A stretch of DNA of 64,000 nt from CAZXFA01 sp964640085 (GCA_964640085.1 CAZXFA010000013.1:5080-69079); one strand, 5' to 3'; shown: positions 49,766-59,097, counted from the first letter of the stretch. Notes: generated by a model from the sequence alone, not told the origin. Made by a program: numbers and translations.

Positions 49766-52420
49766 TCAGATGCCCGTGTACGCGACCACGCCGCGGTTCA
49801 CGGTGGCCCGTGCGCGACGAACGACCTCGGCCGCCTCCTCCCCCGCAACGTCCTCGATCTGACGAAGGAGGTCCAGGAGCTGCTTGCAGTTGCGGACGAA
49901 GTCGCCCGCGGCCATCCCCGTCTCGTGGAGGACGTCCTCGAGGGGTTGGCCCTCGCTCCATCGGTAGATGACCGACGCGAAGCCGTCGTCGAGCTCCCGG
50001 CAGAGCTCGACCTGGTGGCCGTCCTCGGCCCGCCGGACGCGGTGCCAGATCCGTTGGAGCCGCGCGAAGCGATCGGCCGTCTCGATCGTGGGCATCACTC
50101 CCGGTTCGGGCACCCGCTCCCGGGACTCGTAGACCACGGTCGAGACCAGGGCGGCCGCCTCCGAGGGGGCTAGCCCCGCCAGGAGCCCCTCGGCCAGGGC
50201 TTCGGCGACGAGGACGTCCCCCTCGCCGTAGATCCGGGCCAGCGTCCGTCCCTTGGGCAGGATCGCGAAGTCCTGCACGAACCCCAGCTCTTGCAGGACG
50301 TCGATCACCCGCTCGAACTGCCGGGCCAGCGTCTCGGTGCGGGTTCGGATGCGTCGTTCGATGCCCCGGACCTGCCGCTCGAGCTCGCTCGCCCGGACCG
50401 CCCACCGCTCGTGGGAGGGGCGCTCGGCGCAGGCGTGGCAGGGGTGGCGTTCGGCCTGGCGCTCGAGGTGCGCCGCCTCGCGGTCGGCCTCGGCGTCGAC
50501 CGGTGCGCGGGACCGACGTGGCGGTCGAACGTCGAGGGCCACCAGCCTAGAGGCGACGTCACGTCGGTAGCGGGCGCTCCGCGCGCTCCCCGAGCGGGGC
50601 AGCGGCACGGTGGCCAGCGGAGCGGGCGGCTCCTGGAAGTCCCGGGCCGACAGGCGGAAGAACTTGCGATCTTGCGCGAGGACAGTCGGTCGGCCCTCGC
50701 GGTTGGACAACACGACCGCCAGACCCCGCCGCTTCGCTCGCGGGACGAAGATCACGTCCCCCGGACGCAGGGCCGCCAGGGCACCGCGGACCGCGTCTGA
50801 GCGGGCTCGCTCCCGCCCCTTCCGCGCCGCCTCCCGGATCTCCGCCACCCGCTCGCGCAGCCGCCAGTACGCCTGGAAGTCGCCGAGGTGGCATCGCATC
50901 TGGTCGCGGTAGCCGGCCAGGTACGCCTTGTCGCGCTCGAGCTGGCGCTGGAGGGCCACCACGCCCCGGTCGGCCAGGAACTGCGCGAACGAGGAGTTCA
51001 GCAGGTGGTGGGCCTCCTCGCGCGAGTAGTTCCGCACCAGGTTCACCGCCATGTTGTACGAGGGGCGGAACGACGAGGCGAGCTCGTAGGCCCTCGTGGA
51101 TGCGAGCGAGGCCACCCGCTCGAACGCGACCTGGCGCTGGAAGATGACGATCGCGTGCCCCAGGTCGTCGATCCCCCGCCGACCGGCCCGACCGGTGAGC
51201 TGCGTGTACTCGCCGGGGGTGAGGAGCTCGTGACGCTCGCCCTGGAACTTCCACAGGTCCTCGATCACCACAGACCGCGCCGGCATGTTGATCCCCAGCG
51301 AGAGGGTCTCGGTGGCGAAGACCACCTTGACCAGGCCCGCCTCGAACAGCTCCTCCACCGTCTCCTTGAACACTGGCAGCATCCCCGCGTGATGCGCGGC
51401 GATCCCGGCTGCCAGGGCCTCCTCGAAGTCGTGGTAGCCGAGGGCCTTGAGGTCGCCCTCGTCCATCCAGGCGACCCGCATCTGTGCGAACTCGCGGATC
51501 CGTTGGGCCTCCTCGGACGAGGTGAGCCGGATCCCGGACGCCGTCACCCACTCCACGCTGCGGTCGCACCCGGCGCGGCTGAACACGAAGTAGATCGCCG
51601 GCAGCATCCCCTGCTCGTGCAGGACGTCCACGACCTCCTCGCGACGCGGGACGTACACGCGCCGGTGGCCCTCCCGGGGGCGAGGGATGCGCTGATGCTG
51701 CGCGGTGCCGGAGCCGCGTCGGTAGTAGGTCCGGTAGCGAACCTCCTCGCGATCGAGCGAAACGATGTAGGGGTTGGGCACCGGCTGCCCATCCTGCTCG
51801 ACATGCATCGGATGGAGTTGGTGGCCGATGAGGTAGTGGTGCTCTAACGGCACCGGCCGTCGCTCCTCGATCACGACGCGTGTGGATCCGCGAAGGGTCC
51901 CGATCCACTCCCCGAACTCCTCGGCGTTGGAGATCGTGGCCGAGAGGCACACGACCGAGACCGAGAGCGGGAGGTGGATCAGGACCTCCTCCCACACCGC
52001 CCCTCGGTACGGATCCTGGAGGTAGTGGACCTCGTCCAGGACCACGGAGACGAGAGCGTCGAGCGTACCGCTCCGCTCGTACAGCATGTTGCGGAGGACC
52101 TCGGTGGTCATCACCACCACCGGCGCCTCGCCGTTGATCGTGTTGTCGCCGGTCAGCAGACCGACCTTGGCGGCCCCGTAGCGCGCGACGGAGTCGCCGA
52201 ACTTCTGGTTGGAGAGCGCCTTCAGGGGCGTGGTGTAGAAGCACTTGCCGCCGCGCTCGAGTGCCCGCTCGACGGCGTACTCGGCCACCACCGTCTTCCC
52301 CGAACCCGTGGGCGCCGCGAGCAGGACGGACTCTCCGGACTCGAGCGCCTCCACGGCACGCAGCTGGAACCCGTCCAGCGAGAACGGGTACCGAGCGGCG
52401 AAGCGATCCACCTTGCTCAC
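49766..52420 (-). CDS. helY: Ski2/Mtr4-like RNA helicase HelY
   Basis: The 884-residue superfamily 2 helicase has Walker A APTGSGKT (36-43), the DEVH box (129-132), SATISNAEEFGEWIG, the motif V/VI region TETLSLGINMPARSVVIEDL and TQLTGRAGRRGIDDLGHAI, and a C-terminal helical DSHCT domain (AEDGHQVELCRELDDGFASVIYRWSEG). It matches Rv2092c next to tatC. Related enzymes unwind RNA in turnover or ribosome processing. GTG at 52420. Confidence 0.95.
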   Translation of the reverse strand: MSKVDRFAARYPFSLDGFQLRAVEALESGESVLLAAPTGSGKTVVAEYAVERALERGGKCFYTTPLKALSNQKFGDSVARYGAAKVGLLTGDNTINGEAPVVVMTTEVLRNMLYERSGTLDALVSVVLDEVHYLQDPYRGAVWEEVLIHLPLSVSVVCLSATISNAEEFGEWIGTLRGSTRVVIEERRPVPLEHHYLIGHQLHPMHVEQDGQPVPNPYIVSLDREEVRYRTYYRRGSGTAQHQRIPRPREGHRRVYVPRREEVVDVLHEQGMLPAIYFVFSRAGCDRSVEWVTASGIRLTSSEEAQRIREFAQMRVAWMDEGDLKALGYHDFEEALAAGIAAHHAGMLPVFKETVEELFEAGLVKVVFATETLSLGINMPARSVVIEDLWKFQGERHELLTPGEYTQLTGRAGRRGIDDLGHAIVIFQRQVAFERVASLASTRAYELASSFRPSYNMAVNLVRNYSREEAHHLLNSSFAQFLADRGVVALQRQLERDKAYLAGYRDQMRCHLGDFQAYWRLRERVAEIREAARKGRERARSDAVRGALAALRPGDVIFVPRAKRRGLAVVLSNREGRPTVLAQDRKFFRLSARDFQEPPAPLATVPLPRSGSARSARYRRDVASRLVALDVRPPRRSRAPVDAEADREAAHLERQAERHPCHACAERPSHERWAVRASELERQVRGIERRIRTRTETLARQFERVIDVLQELGFVQDFAILPKGRTLARIYGEGDVLVAEALAEGLLAGLAPSEAAALVSTVVYESRERVPEPGVMPTIETADRFARLQRIWHRVRRAEDGHQVELCRELDDGFASVIYRWSEGQPLEDVLHETGMAAGDFVRNCKQLLDLLRQIEDVAGEEAAEVVRRARATVNRGVVAYTGI

Positions 52421-52464
52421 GACGACGAGTCTACGGGGCGGCGTCGGGTCGTCCGGGGAAGCGT

Positions 52465-53151
52465 TCAGCGCAGCCCGCAGGAGGCCAGGTGCTCTTCGAG
52501 GAGGCGGTTGAAGACGTCGGGGGCCTCGAGGTTCGTGAGGTGGCCCACCTCCTCCAGGATCTCCAGACGGGCCCCGGGGATCGCCGACGCCATCGCCCGG
52601 GCAGGCTCGACCGGGATCAGGCGATCACCGGTGGAGTGGATCACGAGGGTCGGCTGCCCGATCGCCGGCAGGTCCGGTGTGCTGTCCGGCCGCTCGGCCA
52701 TCCCGAGGAGCGCCGCCGCGATGGCTTCCGGGCTCTGGTCGGAGATCAGCGAGCGGACCCGCTCCTGGAGTTCCGCGGGCGCGTCCTCCGCCAGGAGGAC
52801 GGGGGGCTCGTTCGCGAGGAAGTTCCCCTCCGATCGGAGCCGTCCCGCCTGCTCCCGACGCCCCGCCGCACCTTCGGGTGTGTCGGCCACCGCGCGGGTG
52901 TTGGCCAGGACCATCCCCAGGAACCGGTCGGAGGCGCGGCGCCAGAGCTCGAACGTGACGTACCCCCCGATCGACAGACCGCACACGACGGCGCGCTCTA
53001 TGCCGGCCTCGTCCAGGGCCTCGACCGCGCGCCGGGCGCACGCCGCCATCGTGGTCATCTCGCCGGCCGAGGGTGACCCGCCGAAGCCCGGTAGATCCGG
53101 GGCCGCGATGGGCAGCTCCTGGGGGAGCCCCGCGAGCTGCGGTTCCCACAT
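52465..53151 (-). CDS. Alpha/beta hydrolase, start uncertain
   Basis: From ATG 53151 the 228-residue product has LPGFGGSPSAGEMTT, the nucleophile elbow VCGLSIGGYVTFELWRR (Ser in GLSIGG), the Asp region VIHSTGDRLIPV and the His in EVGHLTNLEAP. However, in frame before that ATG the sequence reads LLLLHAWPLDAR, the usual first strand and oxyanion loop, with no ATG, GTG or TTG available. True translation probably starts at one of the CTG codons near 53170 or depends on the upstream gene. Substrate unknown. Confidence 0.82.
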   Translation of the reverse strand: MWEPQLAGLPQELPIAAPDLPGFGGSPSAGEMTTMAACARRAVEALDEAGIERAVVCGLSIGGYVTFELWRRASDRFLGMVLANTRAVADTPEGAAGRREQAGRLRSEGNFLANEPPVLLAEDAPAELQERVRSLISDQSPEAIAAALLGMAERPDSTPDLPAIGQPTLVIHSTGDRLIPVEPARAMASAIPGARLEILEEVGHLTNLEAPDVFNRLLEEHLASCGLR

Positions 53152-53201
53152 CCTGGCGTCGAGCGGCCAGGCGTGGAGCAGCAGAAGGCCGTCGGCCGTG
53201 G

Positions 53202-53942
53202 CTACCCCCCCGCCGGTCCCGTGACGCCGGGGGGCGAGAGCCCCCCGGCGAGGGGATCGAGCACCCCTGCCATCGCCTGGGCTTCGACGTAGTCCTGGTA
53301 GCCGCCCGCGAAGATCCGGTCGGCCGCCTCCTGGGATCCGCGGGCCGCCGCGACCAGGTCGGAGCGTATCGTTCGGGGTGCCTCCGCCGCGAGCGCAGCC
53401 AGGTCGGCCGCCTGCCGGTACAGGCGCAGGCCCTCCACCATGGCATCCCGCCCGTCCAGCAAGGTCGATACGAAGACCTGATCGAACCCCTGATCGGCCA
53501 CGATCGCCGTCACGTCGACGTTCTCCAGCGCCGTGGCCGCGCTGGCCGCGACATCCGAGACCGCGTCGACCGACGCCAGGGCTTCCTCCAGCTGACGCCC
53601 TCGCTCGATGCGATCGAGCGCCCCGGCCAGGTCGGCGAAAGCCTCGAAGCCGGCGGGGGGTACGGGCTGCCCCACCGTGGCGAGCGGCGGCTCAATCGCG
53701 GTGCCGTACCTGGTCATGGCGTTCGTCATGCGCTCCTGCAGCTCGCGCTCCCGGTTCTCCCGAGCTTCCTTGGCGAACCCGTACCAGAGCCCGGCGATCG
53801 CGGTGACACCCACGACGACCCCGATGGCGATCCAGAGGCCACGGCGCCGCCACAGCGGAGTCTTGACCGGCACGTACGCGGGCTTGGGGCCCCTGGCCAC
53901 GCCCTTGGCGCCGCGGCTCTTGCTCTTCCCCTTGATCGCCAT
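53202..53942 (-). CDS. Single-pass membrane protein of unknown function
   Basis: The 246-residue protein has a basic cytoplasmic start (KGKSKSRGAKGVARGPK), one membrane helix (GLWIAIGVVVGVTAIAGLW, about 36-54), and a helical, Ala-rich external part with few aromatic residues ending in a Gly/Pro tail. I do not recognise the family. It lies eight bases after tatC, so it is likely in the tat operon and may sit in the same membrane; no role in export is shown. Confidence 0.7.
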   Translation of the reverse strand: MAIKGKSKSRGAKGVARGPKPAYVPVKTPLWRRRGLWIAIGVVVGVTAIAGLWYGFAKEARENRERELQERMTNAMTRYGTAIEPPLATVGQPVPPAGFEAFADLAGALDRIERGRQLEEALASVDAVSDVAASAATALENVDVTAIVADQGFDQVFVSTLLDGRDAMVEGLRLYRQAADLAALAAEAPRTIRSDLVAAARGSQEAADRIFAGGYQDYVEAQAMAGVLDPLAGGLSPPGVTGPAGG

Positions 53943-53949
53943 GCGATCC

Positions 53950-54729
53950 TTACCGTTTCAGGAGTCGGCCCACGATGATAGCGGCCTCGTAGAACAGCCA
54001 CATCGGGACCGACATCGCGAGCATCGTGTACGGGTCGGAGCTCGGCGTGATGATCGCCGCGAAGATGGCGATGGACAGGATCGCGCCGCGACGCCACGCT
54101 CGCAGCTGCGTGGTGGAGATGACCCCCGCGGCGGTCAGGAAGATCAGGACGATCGGGAACTCGAACGCGATCCCGAACGACAGGGCCACGAGCATCACGA
54201 ACGAGAGGAACCGGTCCCCGGTGAGCAGTGGCACGAACTGCTGGCCGGCGAACCCCAGGAGGAACCCGAGGGCCTTCGGGAGCGTCCAGTACGCGAACGC
54301 CGCGCCGAGCGCGAACAGCAGCATCGAGCTCAGCACGAACGGGATCGCGAGCCGGCGCTCCCGCTGCGTGAGCCCGGGCACGATGAACCGCCAGACCTGG
54401 TACAGGACGATCGGCAGAGCGATGAACAGGCCGAGGAACCCCACGAGCTTGAACTTGATCAACGCCGGCTCGAGCGCGCCCGAGTAGAACAGCGTGCACT
54501 CGCGCGTCGGCCGGATCTGCTGGGGAACGGTCTCCCAGTAGTCGCAGTACGGGTCCAAGAGGAGATCCACCACCCGGTCGAAGAGGAACCAACCGACGAC
54601 GGCGCCGACGAGGATCGTCCCGAGCGAGACGAGCAGCCGGAACCGAAGCTCCTCCAGGTGCTCGACGAGGGTCATCGTGCCCTCGGCCTCGGAGCGACGG
54701 CGCCGGAGCCGCTGCGGGATCAGCTTCAT
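53950..54729 (-). CDS. tatC: Sec-independent protein translocase TatC
   Basis: The 259-residue protein has six membrane segments and TatC hallmarks: LVEHLEELRFRLL at residues 21-33 (the signal-binding glutamates), PYCDYW, VWRFIVPGLTQRERR, and FAFEFP-like FGIAFEFPIVLIFL with the conserved Glu in the membrane. It is the receptor for twin-arginine signal peptides. It is followed by 15 bases after tatA. The position matches Rv2093c. Confidence 0.96.
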   Translation of the reverse strand: MKLIPQRLRRRRSEAEGTMTLVEHLEELRFRLLVSLGTILVGAVVGWFLFDRVVDLLLDPYCDYWETVPQQIRPTRECTLFYSGALEPALIKFKLVGFLGLFIALPIVLYQVWRFIVPGLTQRERRLAIPFVLSSMLLFALGAAFAYWTLPKALGFLLGFAGQQFVPLLTGDRFLSFVMLVALSFGIAFEFPIVLIFLTAAGVISTTQLRAWRRGAILSIAIFAAIITPSSDPYTMLAMSVPMWLFYEAAIIVGRLLKR

Positions 54730-54744
54730 CGGTGGCCCGCTCCA

Positions 54745-55254
54745 CTACCCGGAGGTCGACTCCCCGGGACCCCCGGGGTCCTCGGATGGTGCGGAGTCGG
54801 GCTTCGGCTCCTCGGCAGGTGTGGGCCCGGGCGTGGGCTCCTCGACGGAAGACGCCGACGGGCGCTCGCGGGGTGGCCGCCCCGGGGATGGTGGCTGGTC
54901 GAGATCGACCCGGAAGCTGCGCTGGATCTCCTCGCGGGCCCGGCGGACCTCCGCCAATCCTCGTCCGAGGGTCCGAGAGATCTCGGCCACCTGGCTCGGC
55001 TCGGCGGTCGGATGGGTCGGAGACGCGGGGGCTCGGTCGGTCTCCGGAAGCCTCTGCTCGGTGTCCTGGGGTGCGGTCGGGCGCTCGTCTTCCAGGTTCA
55101 CCTGGATCGTCTTGCGCACGTCGTCCTGGGCCCGGCGCAACTCGCGGAGTCCCTTGCCGAGCGACCGCGCCAGCTCGGGCAGCCGTCGCGGCCCGACGAC
55201 GAGCAGCGCGACCACCAGGATGAGCAGGAGTTCCTGGGGACCGATGTTGAGCAT
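54745..55254 (-). CDS. tatA: TatA/TatB-type translocase subunit with duplicated amphipathic segment
   Basis: The 169-residue protein has a short membrane helix after the start (IGPQELLLILVVALLVVGPRRLPE, with the Gly-Pro hinge at 21-22) and the amphipathic helix LARSLGKGLRELRRAQ (28-43). A second copy, ISRTLGRGLAEVRRAR, follows at 92-107; about 11 of 29 positions are identical and most others similar. A Pro/Glu/Ser-rich tail follows. GPRRLPEL and the length suit TatB, while the gene order matches Rv2094c (tatA). No second Tat subunit gene is in the window. Confidence 0.9.
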   Translation of the reverse strand: MLNIGPQELLLILVVALLVVGPRRLPELARSLGKGLRELRRAQDDVRKTIQVNLEDERPTAPQDTEQRLPETDRAPASPTHPTAEPSQVAEISRTLGRGLAEVRRAREEIQRSFRVDLDQPPSPGRPPRERPSASSVEEPTPGPTPAEEPKPDSAPSEDPGGPGESTSG

Positions 55255-55267
55255 CCGACGAGGAATC

Positions 55268-55498
55268 CTACCGCCGGGCTGAGCGTGGGTCGGCGGGCCG
55301 GCTCCGATGTTGGGCGCGGGCGGCGGCTCGATCGCCCTCCGCCCCGATCTGGGTCGCGATCGGACTCACTTCGTCGCGGAGGCGTCCGAGGGCCCGCGCG
55401 AGCACCTGCACGTGACGGACGAGGGCGATCGCGACGGCGAGGACCGCGACCGTCGTCACCAGCGCGACGATGAGCCAGACGATAGCGGGTGTGGACAC
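55268..55498 (-). CDS. Small membrane protein upstream of tatA
   Basis: The 76-residue protein has one N-terminal membrane helix (AIVWLIVALVTTVAVLAVAIAL, about 5-26) and a basic helical remainder. The layout recalls DUF948-type small membrane proteins. It ends 13 bases before the tatA start and has the same orientation, so it is probably co-transcribed. Function unknown. Confidence 0.6.
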   Translation of the reverse strand: MSTPAIVWLIVALVTTVAVLAVAIALVRHVQVLARALGRLRDEVSPIATQIGAEGDRAAARAQHRSRPADPRSARR

Positions 55499-55535
55499 CC
55501 CTCGATGCTAGTCGAGCGTGGATCGGTGGGCACGC

Positions 55536-55895
55536 CTACCGGCGAGCAAGGAAGTCTCGGATGGAGGAGTCGTCCCGGAGCTTGAAGTGGAAGTCGATCA
55601 GGTCGTCGATGGTGAACGGCGGGCCATCGGGAAGCGGACCGCGAGGGTCCTCCTCGGGGAGGTCGTCGTCGAACGGCAAAGTCGCGGCTCCCCCGCGCCC
55701 GGCCACGTCGACACCCGCCGAGACCAGTAGGGCCACGATCTTGCGGTCCGCCCGCTTCTCCACCGCATCCATGCAGTTGGGGCAGGTGAACCGGTAGGTG
55801 CCCTCTCGACCGTCCGTCGCGACGAGGAGGAGGATCGACTCGGGTCCCATGTCGACCTCTCCGCAGCGGGGGCAGGTGGTCCTGATGGTGGTCAT
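55536..55895 (-). CDS. Zinc-ribbon protein of unknown function
   Basis: The 119-residue protein starts with CPRCGEVDMG and continues with YRFTCPNCMDAVEKRAD, giving two CxxC pairs of a zinc ribbon, then a helical end TIDDLIDFHFKLRDDSSIRDF. Similar proteins are found across actinobacteria; none is characterised to my knowledge. It lies between pafC and the small membrane gene. Confidence 0.75.
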   Translation of the reverse strand: MTTIRTTCPRCGEVDMGPESILLLVATDGREGTYRFTCPNCMDAVEKRADRKIVALLVSAGVDVAGRGGAATLPFDDDLPEEDPRGPLPDGPPFTIDDLIDFHFKLRDDSSIRDFLARR

Positions 55896-55959
55896 GACAC
55901 CAGCACTATCGGCGATGCCGTTGGGCCGCTTGAGGCTCGTGGGACCGGTGGGGACTACC

Positions 55960-56973
55960 CTATCCGTACCGTTTCTCGGTCCGGACCGCGAGCTCGCGGA
56001 CCCGGTCCTTCAGCCCCTCCGGGGACAGGATCTCGGCATCGGGACCCAGCCGTAGCAGCAAGCGCTCGAGCCACTCCAGGCGTCCGGCCGGGAGCGACAC
56101 GTCCAGCCGGCCGTCGTCGAGCTCGGTCCGCTCGGCGGTCTCGTAGTACTCGGCGACCCATCGGGCTGCCGGGTTCAGACGCAGCCGGACTTCCACGTCG
56201 TCCCGGCCGGGCGTGTACAGGGGACGGCCCGCCCCCGCCAGGCCGCGGGGCTCGAACCGCTGCCCGGTCGACTCCACGGAGCGCATCCGGTCCGCCCGGA
56301 ACAGGCGTTCGGCGTCCGAGCGATGGTCCCATGCCGTCACGTACCAGTTCCCGATGGCGAAGAAGACCTCCTCGGGGTCGATCTCGCGCTCGGAGACCTC
56401 GGTGGTGGAGGCCGCGTAATACTCGATCCGGAGGCGCTCGCGGCGGGCGGCGGCCGTCCGCAGGATCCCGAGCGCCTCGACCGCACGGCCGCCGCCCGCC
56501 GCATCCACCCGCTCGGGCAGCTCCCCCAGGGTATCCGGACCCAGTCCCTCGGCCAGCTTGGCCAGCGCGGAGCCGAGCGCGGGTGCCTCCTCGAGGCCCG
56601 GGGTACCGGCGAGCGCGATGCCACGCAGGTACAAGGCCAGTGCCTCGCTCCGGGTGAGGCGGAGCGGTCGGGCGAAGTAGTCCGCCATCCGGATCCAGAT
56701 CCGGCCGTCCTGGATATCCACGTCGATCAGGTCTCCAGGCCCGTAAGGGGGTAGCCCCGAAACGAAGAGCAGGTTCAGGTCCTCCAGCAGCTCGCGTTCC
56801 GACAGCCCGAACAGGCGTACGGCCTCTGCCACCGGAGTCCCGGGGTGGCGGACGAGGTACGGGACGACCGCCAGGAGGCGTCGCAGCCGTTCGGAGGCCC
56901 GGAGGGGCTGCGTGCGGCGAGCTGGCGCCGCGTTGCCCCCCGGATCCCCGCCCGGGGACTCAGAGCGCGGCAA
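55960..56973 (-). CDS. pafC: DNA-damage response WYL regulator PafC
   Basis: The 337-residue protein has a winged helix (ASERLRRLLAVVPYLVRHPGTPVAEAVRLFG) and a WYL domain with YYAASTTEVSEREIDPEEVFFAIGNWYVTAWDH. With PafB it forms the PafBC activator of mycobacterial DNA repair genes, independent of LexA. TTG at 56973 overlaps the pafB stop by 14 bases; it is the first start before the conserved helix. Position and order match Rv2095c-Rv2096c. Confidence 0.93.
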   Translation of the reverse strand: MPRSESPGGDPGGNAAPARRTQPLRASERLRRLLAVVPYLVRHPGTPVAEAVRLFGLSERELLEDLNLLFVSGLPPYGPGDLIDVDIQDGRIWIRMADYFARPLRLTRSEALALYLRGIALAGTPGLEEAPALGSALAKLAEGLGPDTLGELPERVDAAGGGRAVEALGILRTAAARRERLRIEYYAASTTEVSEREIDPEEVFFAIGNWYVTAWDHRSDAERLFRADRMRSVESTGQRFEPRGLAGAGRPLYTPGRDDVEVRLRLNPAARWVAEYYETAERTELDDGRLDVSLPAGRLEWLERLLLRLGPDAEILSPEGLKDRVRELAVRTEKRYG

Positions 56974-57913
56974 CGGTCGCCTCCAGCCGTCGCAGGACCT
57001 CCGCGCGGAGCTCGGACGGCTCCGATGCCTCCGCGTCGGGCCCGAAGGACAAGACCCAGGCGGCCAGGCTCTCGCCCGGGTGGGACGGGACGGAGATCTC
57101 CGTCCACCCGTCATCCCGCGTCCCGATTATCTCGGCCCCTGGGATCCCCTTCGACGCCCACCAGGCGACGTGGGGGGCGAACGCCACGATCGCCGTCGTC
57201 CGCGGCTCGCCCGGTCCCCAGGGGCCGGCCTGCACGTGGTCGGCGGCCCGGAAGCCCTCGGGAGGCCTACTCCCGTCGCCGACGCTCGCCGGCTGGGAAA
57301 CGATCCGGGACACACGGAAGGATCGGATCTCGGAGCGGTCCAGGTCCCGTCCCACCAGGTACCAGTGACCGCCGCGCACGACGAGGCCGTGCGCGTCGAC
57401 GGTCCGCTCGGCCGCCTCTCCTCGGGCGGTCCGATACGGAAAGCGGACCCGTCGCGAAGACGCGACGGCCTCGGCGAGGAGGGTCAGCCGCGGGTCTCCA
57501 CCGGCCGAGCCCTCGCCGAGCCCCGTTCCTGCCAAGCCGGAGAAGACGCCTGCCTCCGCACCGGACAGGAGCTTGCGGACGGCGTCCTCGGCCGACGCAT
57601 CTCCGCCCGAGCGCGCCGCCACGAACAGCGCCGAGATCTCCTCTGGCGTGAACGAGATCTCCGGCAGATAATAGCGATCCTTCAGGATCGTGTAGCCCTG
57701 GTCCGCATCCCACACGTCTATCGGGACCACCTCGATCGGAACCCCGATGTCGCGCAGGACGTCCTTGTCCCGCTCGAACATGCGCTTGGCGCTGTTCACG
57801 TCCGGGTGCTCGTAGGCCTGGCTGAGCTTCGCGCGGATGTCGTCGAACGTGAGCGGTCGCCGGGACTCGAGCAGGAGGGCGACCAGGTTGACCAGGCGCT
57901 CGAGCGGTTGCAT
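56960..57913 (-). CDS. pafB: DNA-damage response WYL regulator PafB
   Basis: The 317-residue protein has an N-terminal helix-turn-helix (LERLVNLVALLLESRRPLTFDDIR, then SAKRMFERDKDVLRDIGVPI) and a WYL domain with RFPYRTARGEAAERTVDAHGLVVRGGHWYLVGRD. It partners PafC. ATG at 57913 has a TATGAT -10 box nine bases upstream. In M. tuberculosis pafA is the first gene of the pafABC operon; here DUF3866 on the other strand separates them. Confidence 0.94.
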   Translation of the reverse strand: MQPLERLVNLVALLLESRRPLTFDDIRAKLSQAYEHPDVNSAKRMFERDKDVLRDIGVPIEVVPIDVWDADQGYTILKDRYYLPEISFTPEEISALFVAARSGGDASAEDAVRKLLSGAEAGVFSGLAGTGLGEGSAGGDPRLTLLAEAVASSRRVRFPYRTARGEAAERTVDAHGLVVRGGHWYLVGRDLDRSEIRSFRVSRIVSQPASVGDGSRPPEGFRAADHVQAGPWGPGEPRTTAIVAFAPHVAWWASKGIPGAEIIGTRDDGWTEISVPSHPGESLAAWVLSFGPDAEASEPSELRAEVLRRLEATVAAL

Positions 57914-57922
57914 CGCCGCGGC

Positions 57923-57928
57923 ATCATA
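57923..57928 (-). promoter_or_regulatory. -10 box for pafB (near-leaderless)
   Basis: Minus-strand TATGAT lies nine bases before the pafB ATG in the 23-base gap shared with the divergent DUF3866 gene. Confidence 0.45.
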
Positions 57929-57936
57929 CTCTCGGC

Positions 57937-59097
57937 ATGTCGGCGTTCCGAGAGGGGGTGCGGAGGGGTCGAGGAGCGAGCCGGGAGGTGGGCGAAGCCC
58001 CCCGCGGAGGGGGCGTTCGTCTGCGCCGGGGCCGTGTGCTGGAGACGCTGGCCACGCGTCCGGGCGCCATCGAGCTCTCCGTGGAGGTCGCCGGCCAGCG
58101 GGCGGTGGCGCTCGCGTACCCGGACCTGGTCGGCCCGGTCGCCGAGGGCGACGTGGTGGTCGTGAACACGTCCGCCGTGGAGCTGGAGCTTGGGACCGGC
58201 GGATCCCACGTCGTCATCGCCGTCGAGGGCGGACCGGACACGGAGCTCGGTCCCGTCGGACGCGTCCTCAAGGCTCGCTACACGCCGCACCAGGTCGCCG
58301 TGACCGCCGTGGAGGAGACGCATCGGGACGCCCTCGAGGGGTCGATGGGCCTCCGTGGCACACCGGTGGTGTGCGCCCCGCTCCACTCGATGATCGCGCC
58401 GGTCGCGGCCGGAGCCAAGGCAGCCGGCGCCGACCGGGTCGCGTACGTGATGACGGACGGGGCGGCCCTGCCCGGGGCCCTTTCGCGCCTGGTCCCGCGG
58501 CTGCGGACGGCCGGGCTCGTGGACGCCTTCCTGACCTGCGGCCAGGCCTTCGGCGGGGAACTCGAGGCAGTCACCCTGTGGACCGCTCTGCTGGCCGCTG
58601 TCGAGGTCGCGGGCGCCGAGGTCGTGGTGGTGGCGGATGGACCGGGGAACCTCGGGACGGACACCACGTGGGGGGTGAGCGCGTTGGGCAGCGGGCAGGC
58701 ACTGAACGCGGTCGAGGTGCTGCGCGGCCGGCCCGTGGCGGCGCTCCGTCTCTCCTTCGCCGATCCGCGCGAACGGCACCGGATCGTCTCGCACCATACC
58801 CTCACGATCCTCGAGCGCGTGTGCACGGCACGCACGAACGTGGCCGTTCCGGTGCTCGAGGATCCTCAGGAACGGGACGCGGTCTGGAACGCGCTGCGGG
58901 CCCGGAAGCTCGAGGAGCGGCACCAGCTCGTCGAGGTCGATGGCCGCCCCGGCCTCGGACGCCTGGCAGAGCTCGGCATCGACGTCCAGAGCATGGGTCG
59001 CGTCCCGGACGACGACCCCGCGTTCTTCCTGGCGGCGAGCGCGGCCGGTGTGCTCGCCGCCAGGATGGCGGCGAGCTCCCGCCGCTACCGTGCGTGA
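57937..59097 (+). CDS. DUF3866 family protein
   Basis: The 386-residue protein matches DUF3866: VRLRRGRVLETLATRPG, VVVNTSAVELELGTGGSHVVIA, GRVLKARYTPHQVAV, VVCAPLHSMIAPVAAGAK and VADGPGNLGTDTTWGVSAL. It is common in actinobacteria near the pup locus, with no known function. ATG at 57937; the first 25 residues are Arg/Gly-rich and may not belong to the domain. It is the only plus-strand gene between 47.7 and 64 kb. Confidence 0.9.
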   Translation: MSAFREGVRRGRGASREVGEAPRGGGVRLRRGRVLETLATRPGAIELSVEVAGQRAVALAYPDLVGPVAEGDVVVVNTSAVELELGTGGSHVVIAVEGGPDTELGPVGRVLKARYTPHQVAVTAVEETHRDALEGSMGLRGTPVVCAPLHSMIAPVAAGAKAAGADRVAYVMTDGAALPGALSRLVPRLRTAGLVDAFLTCGQAFGGELEAVTLWTALLAAVEVAGAEVVVVADGPGNLGTDTTWGVSALGSGQALNAVEVLRGRPVAALRLSFADPRERHRIVSHHTLTILERVCTARTNVAVPVLEDPQERDAVWNALRARKLEERHQLVEVDGRPGLGRLAELGIDVQSMGRVPDDDPAFFLAASAAGVLAARMAASSRRYRA

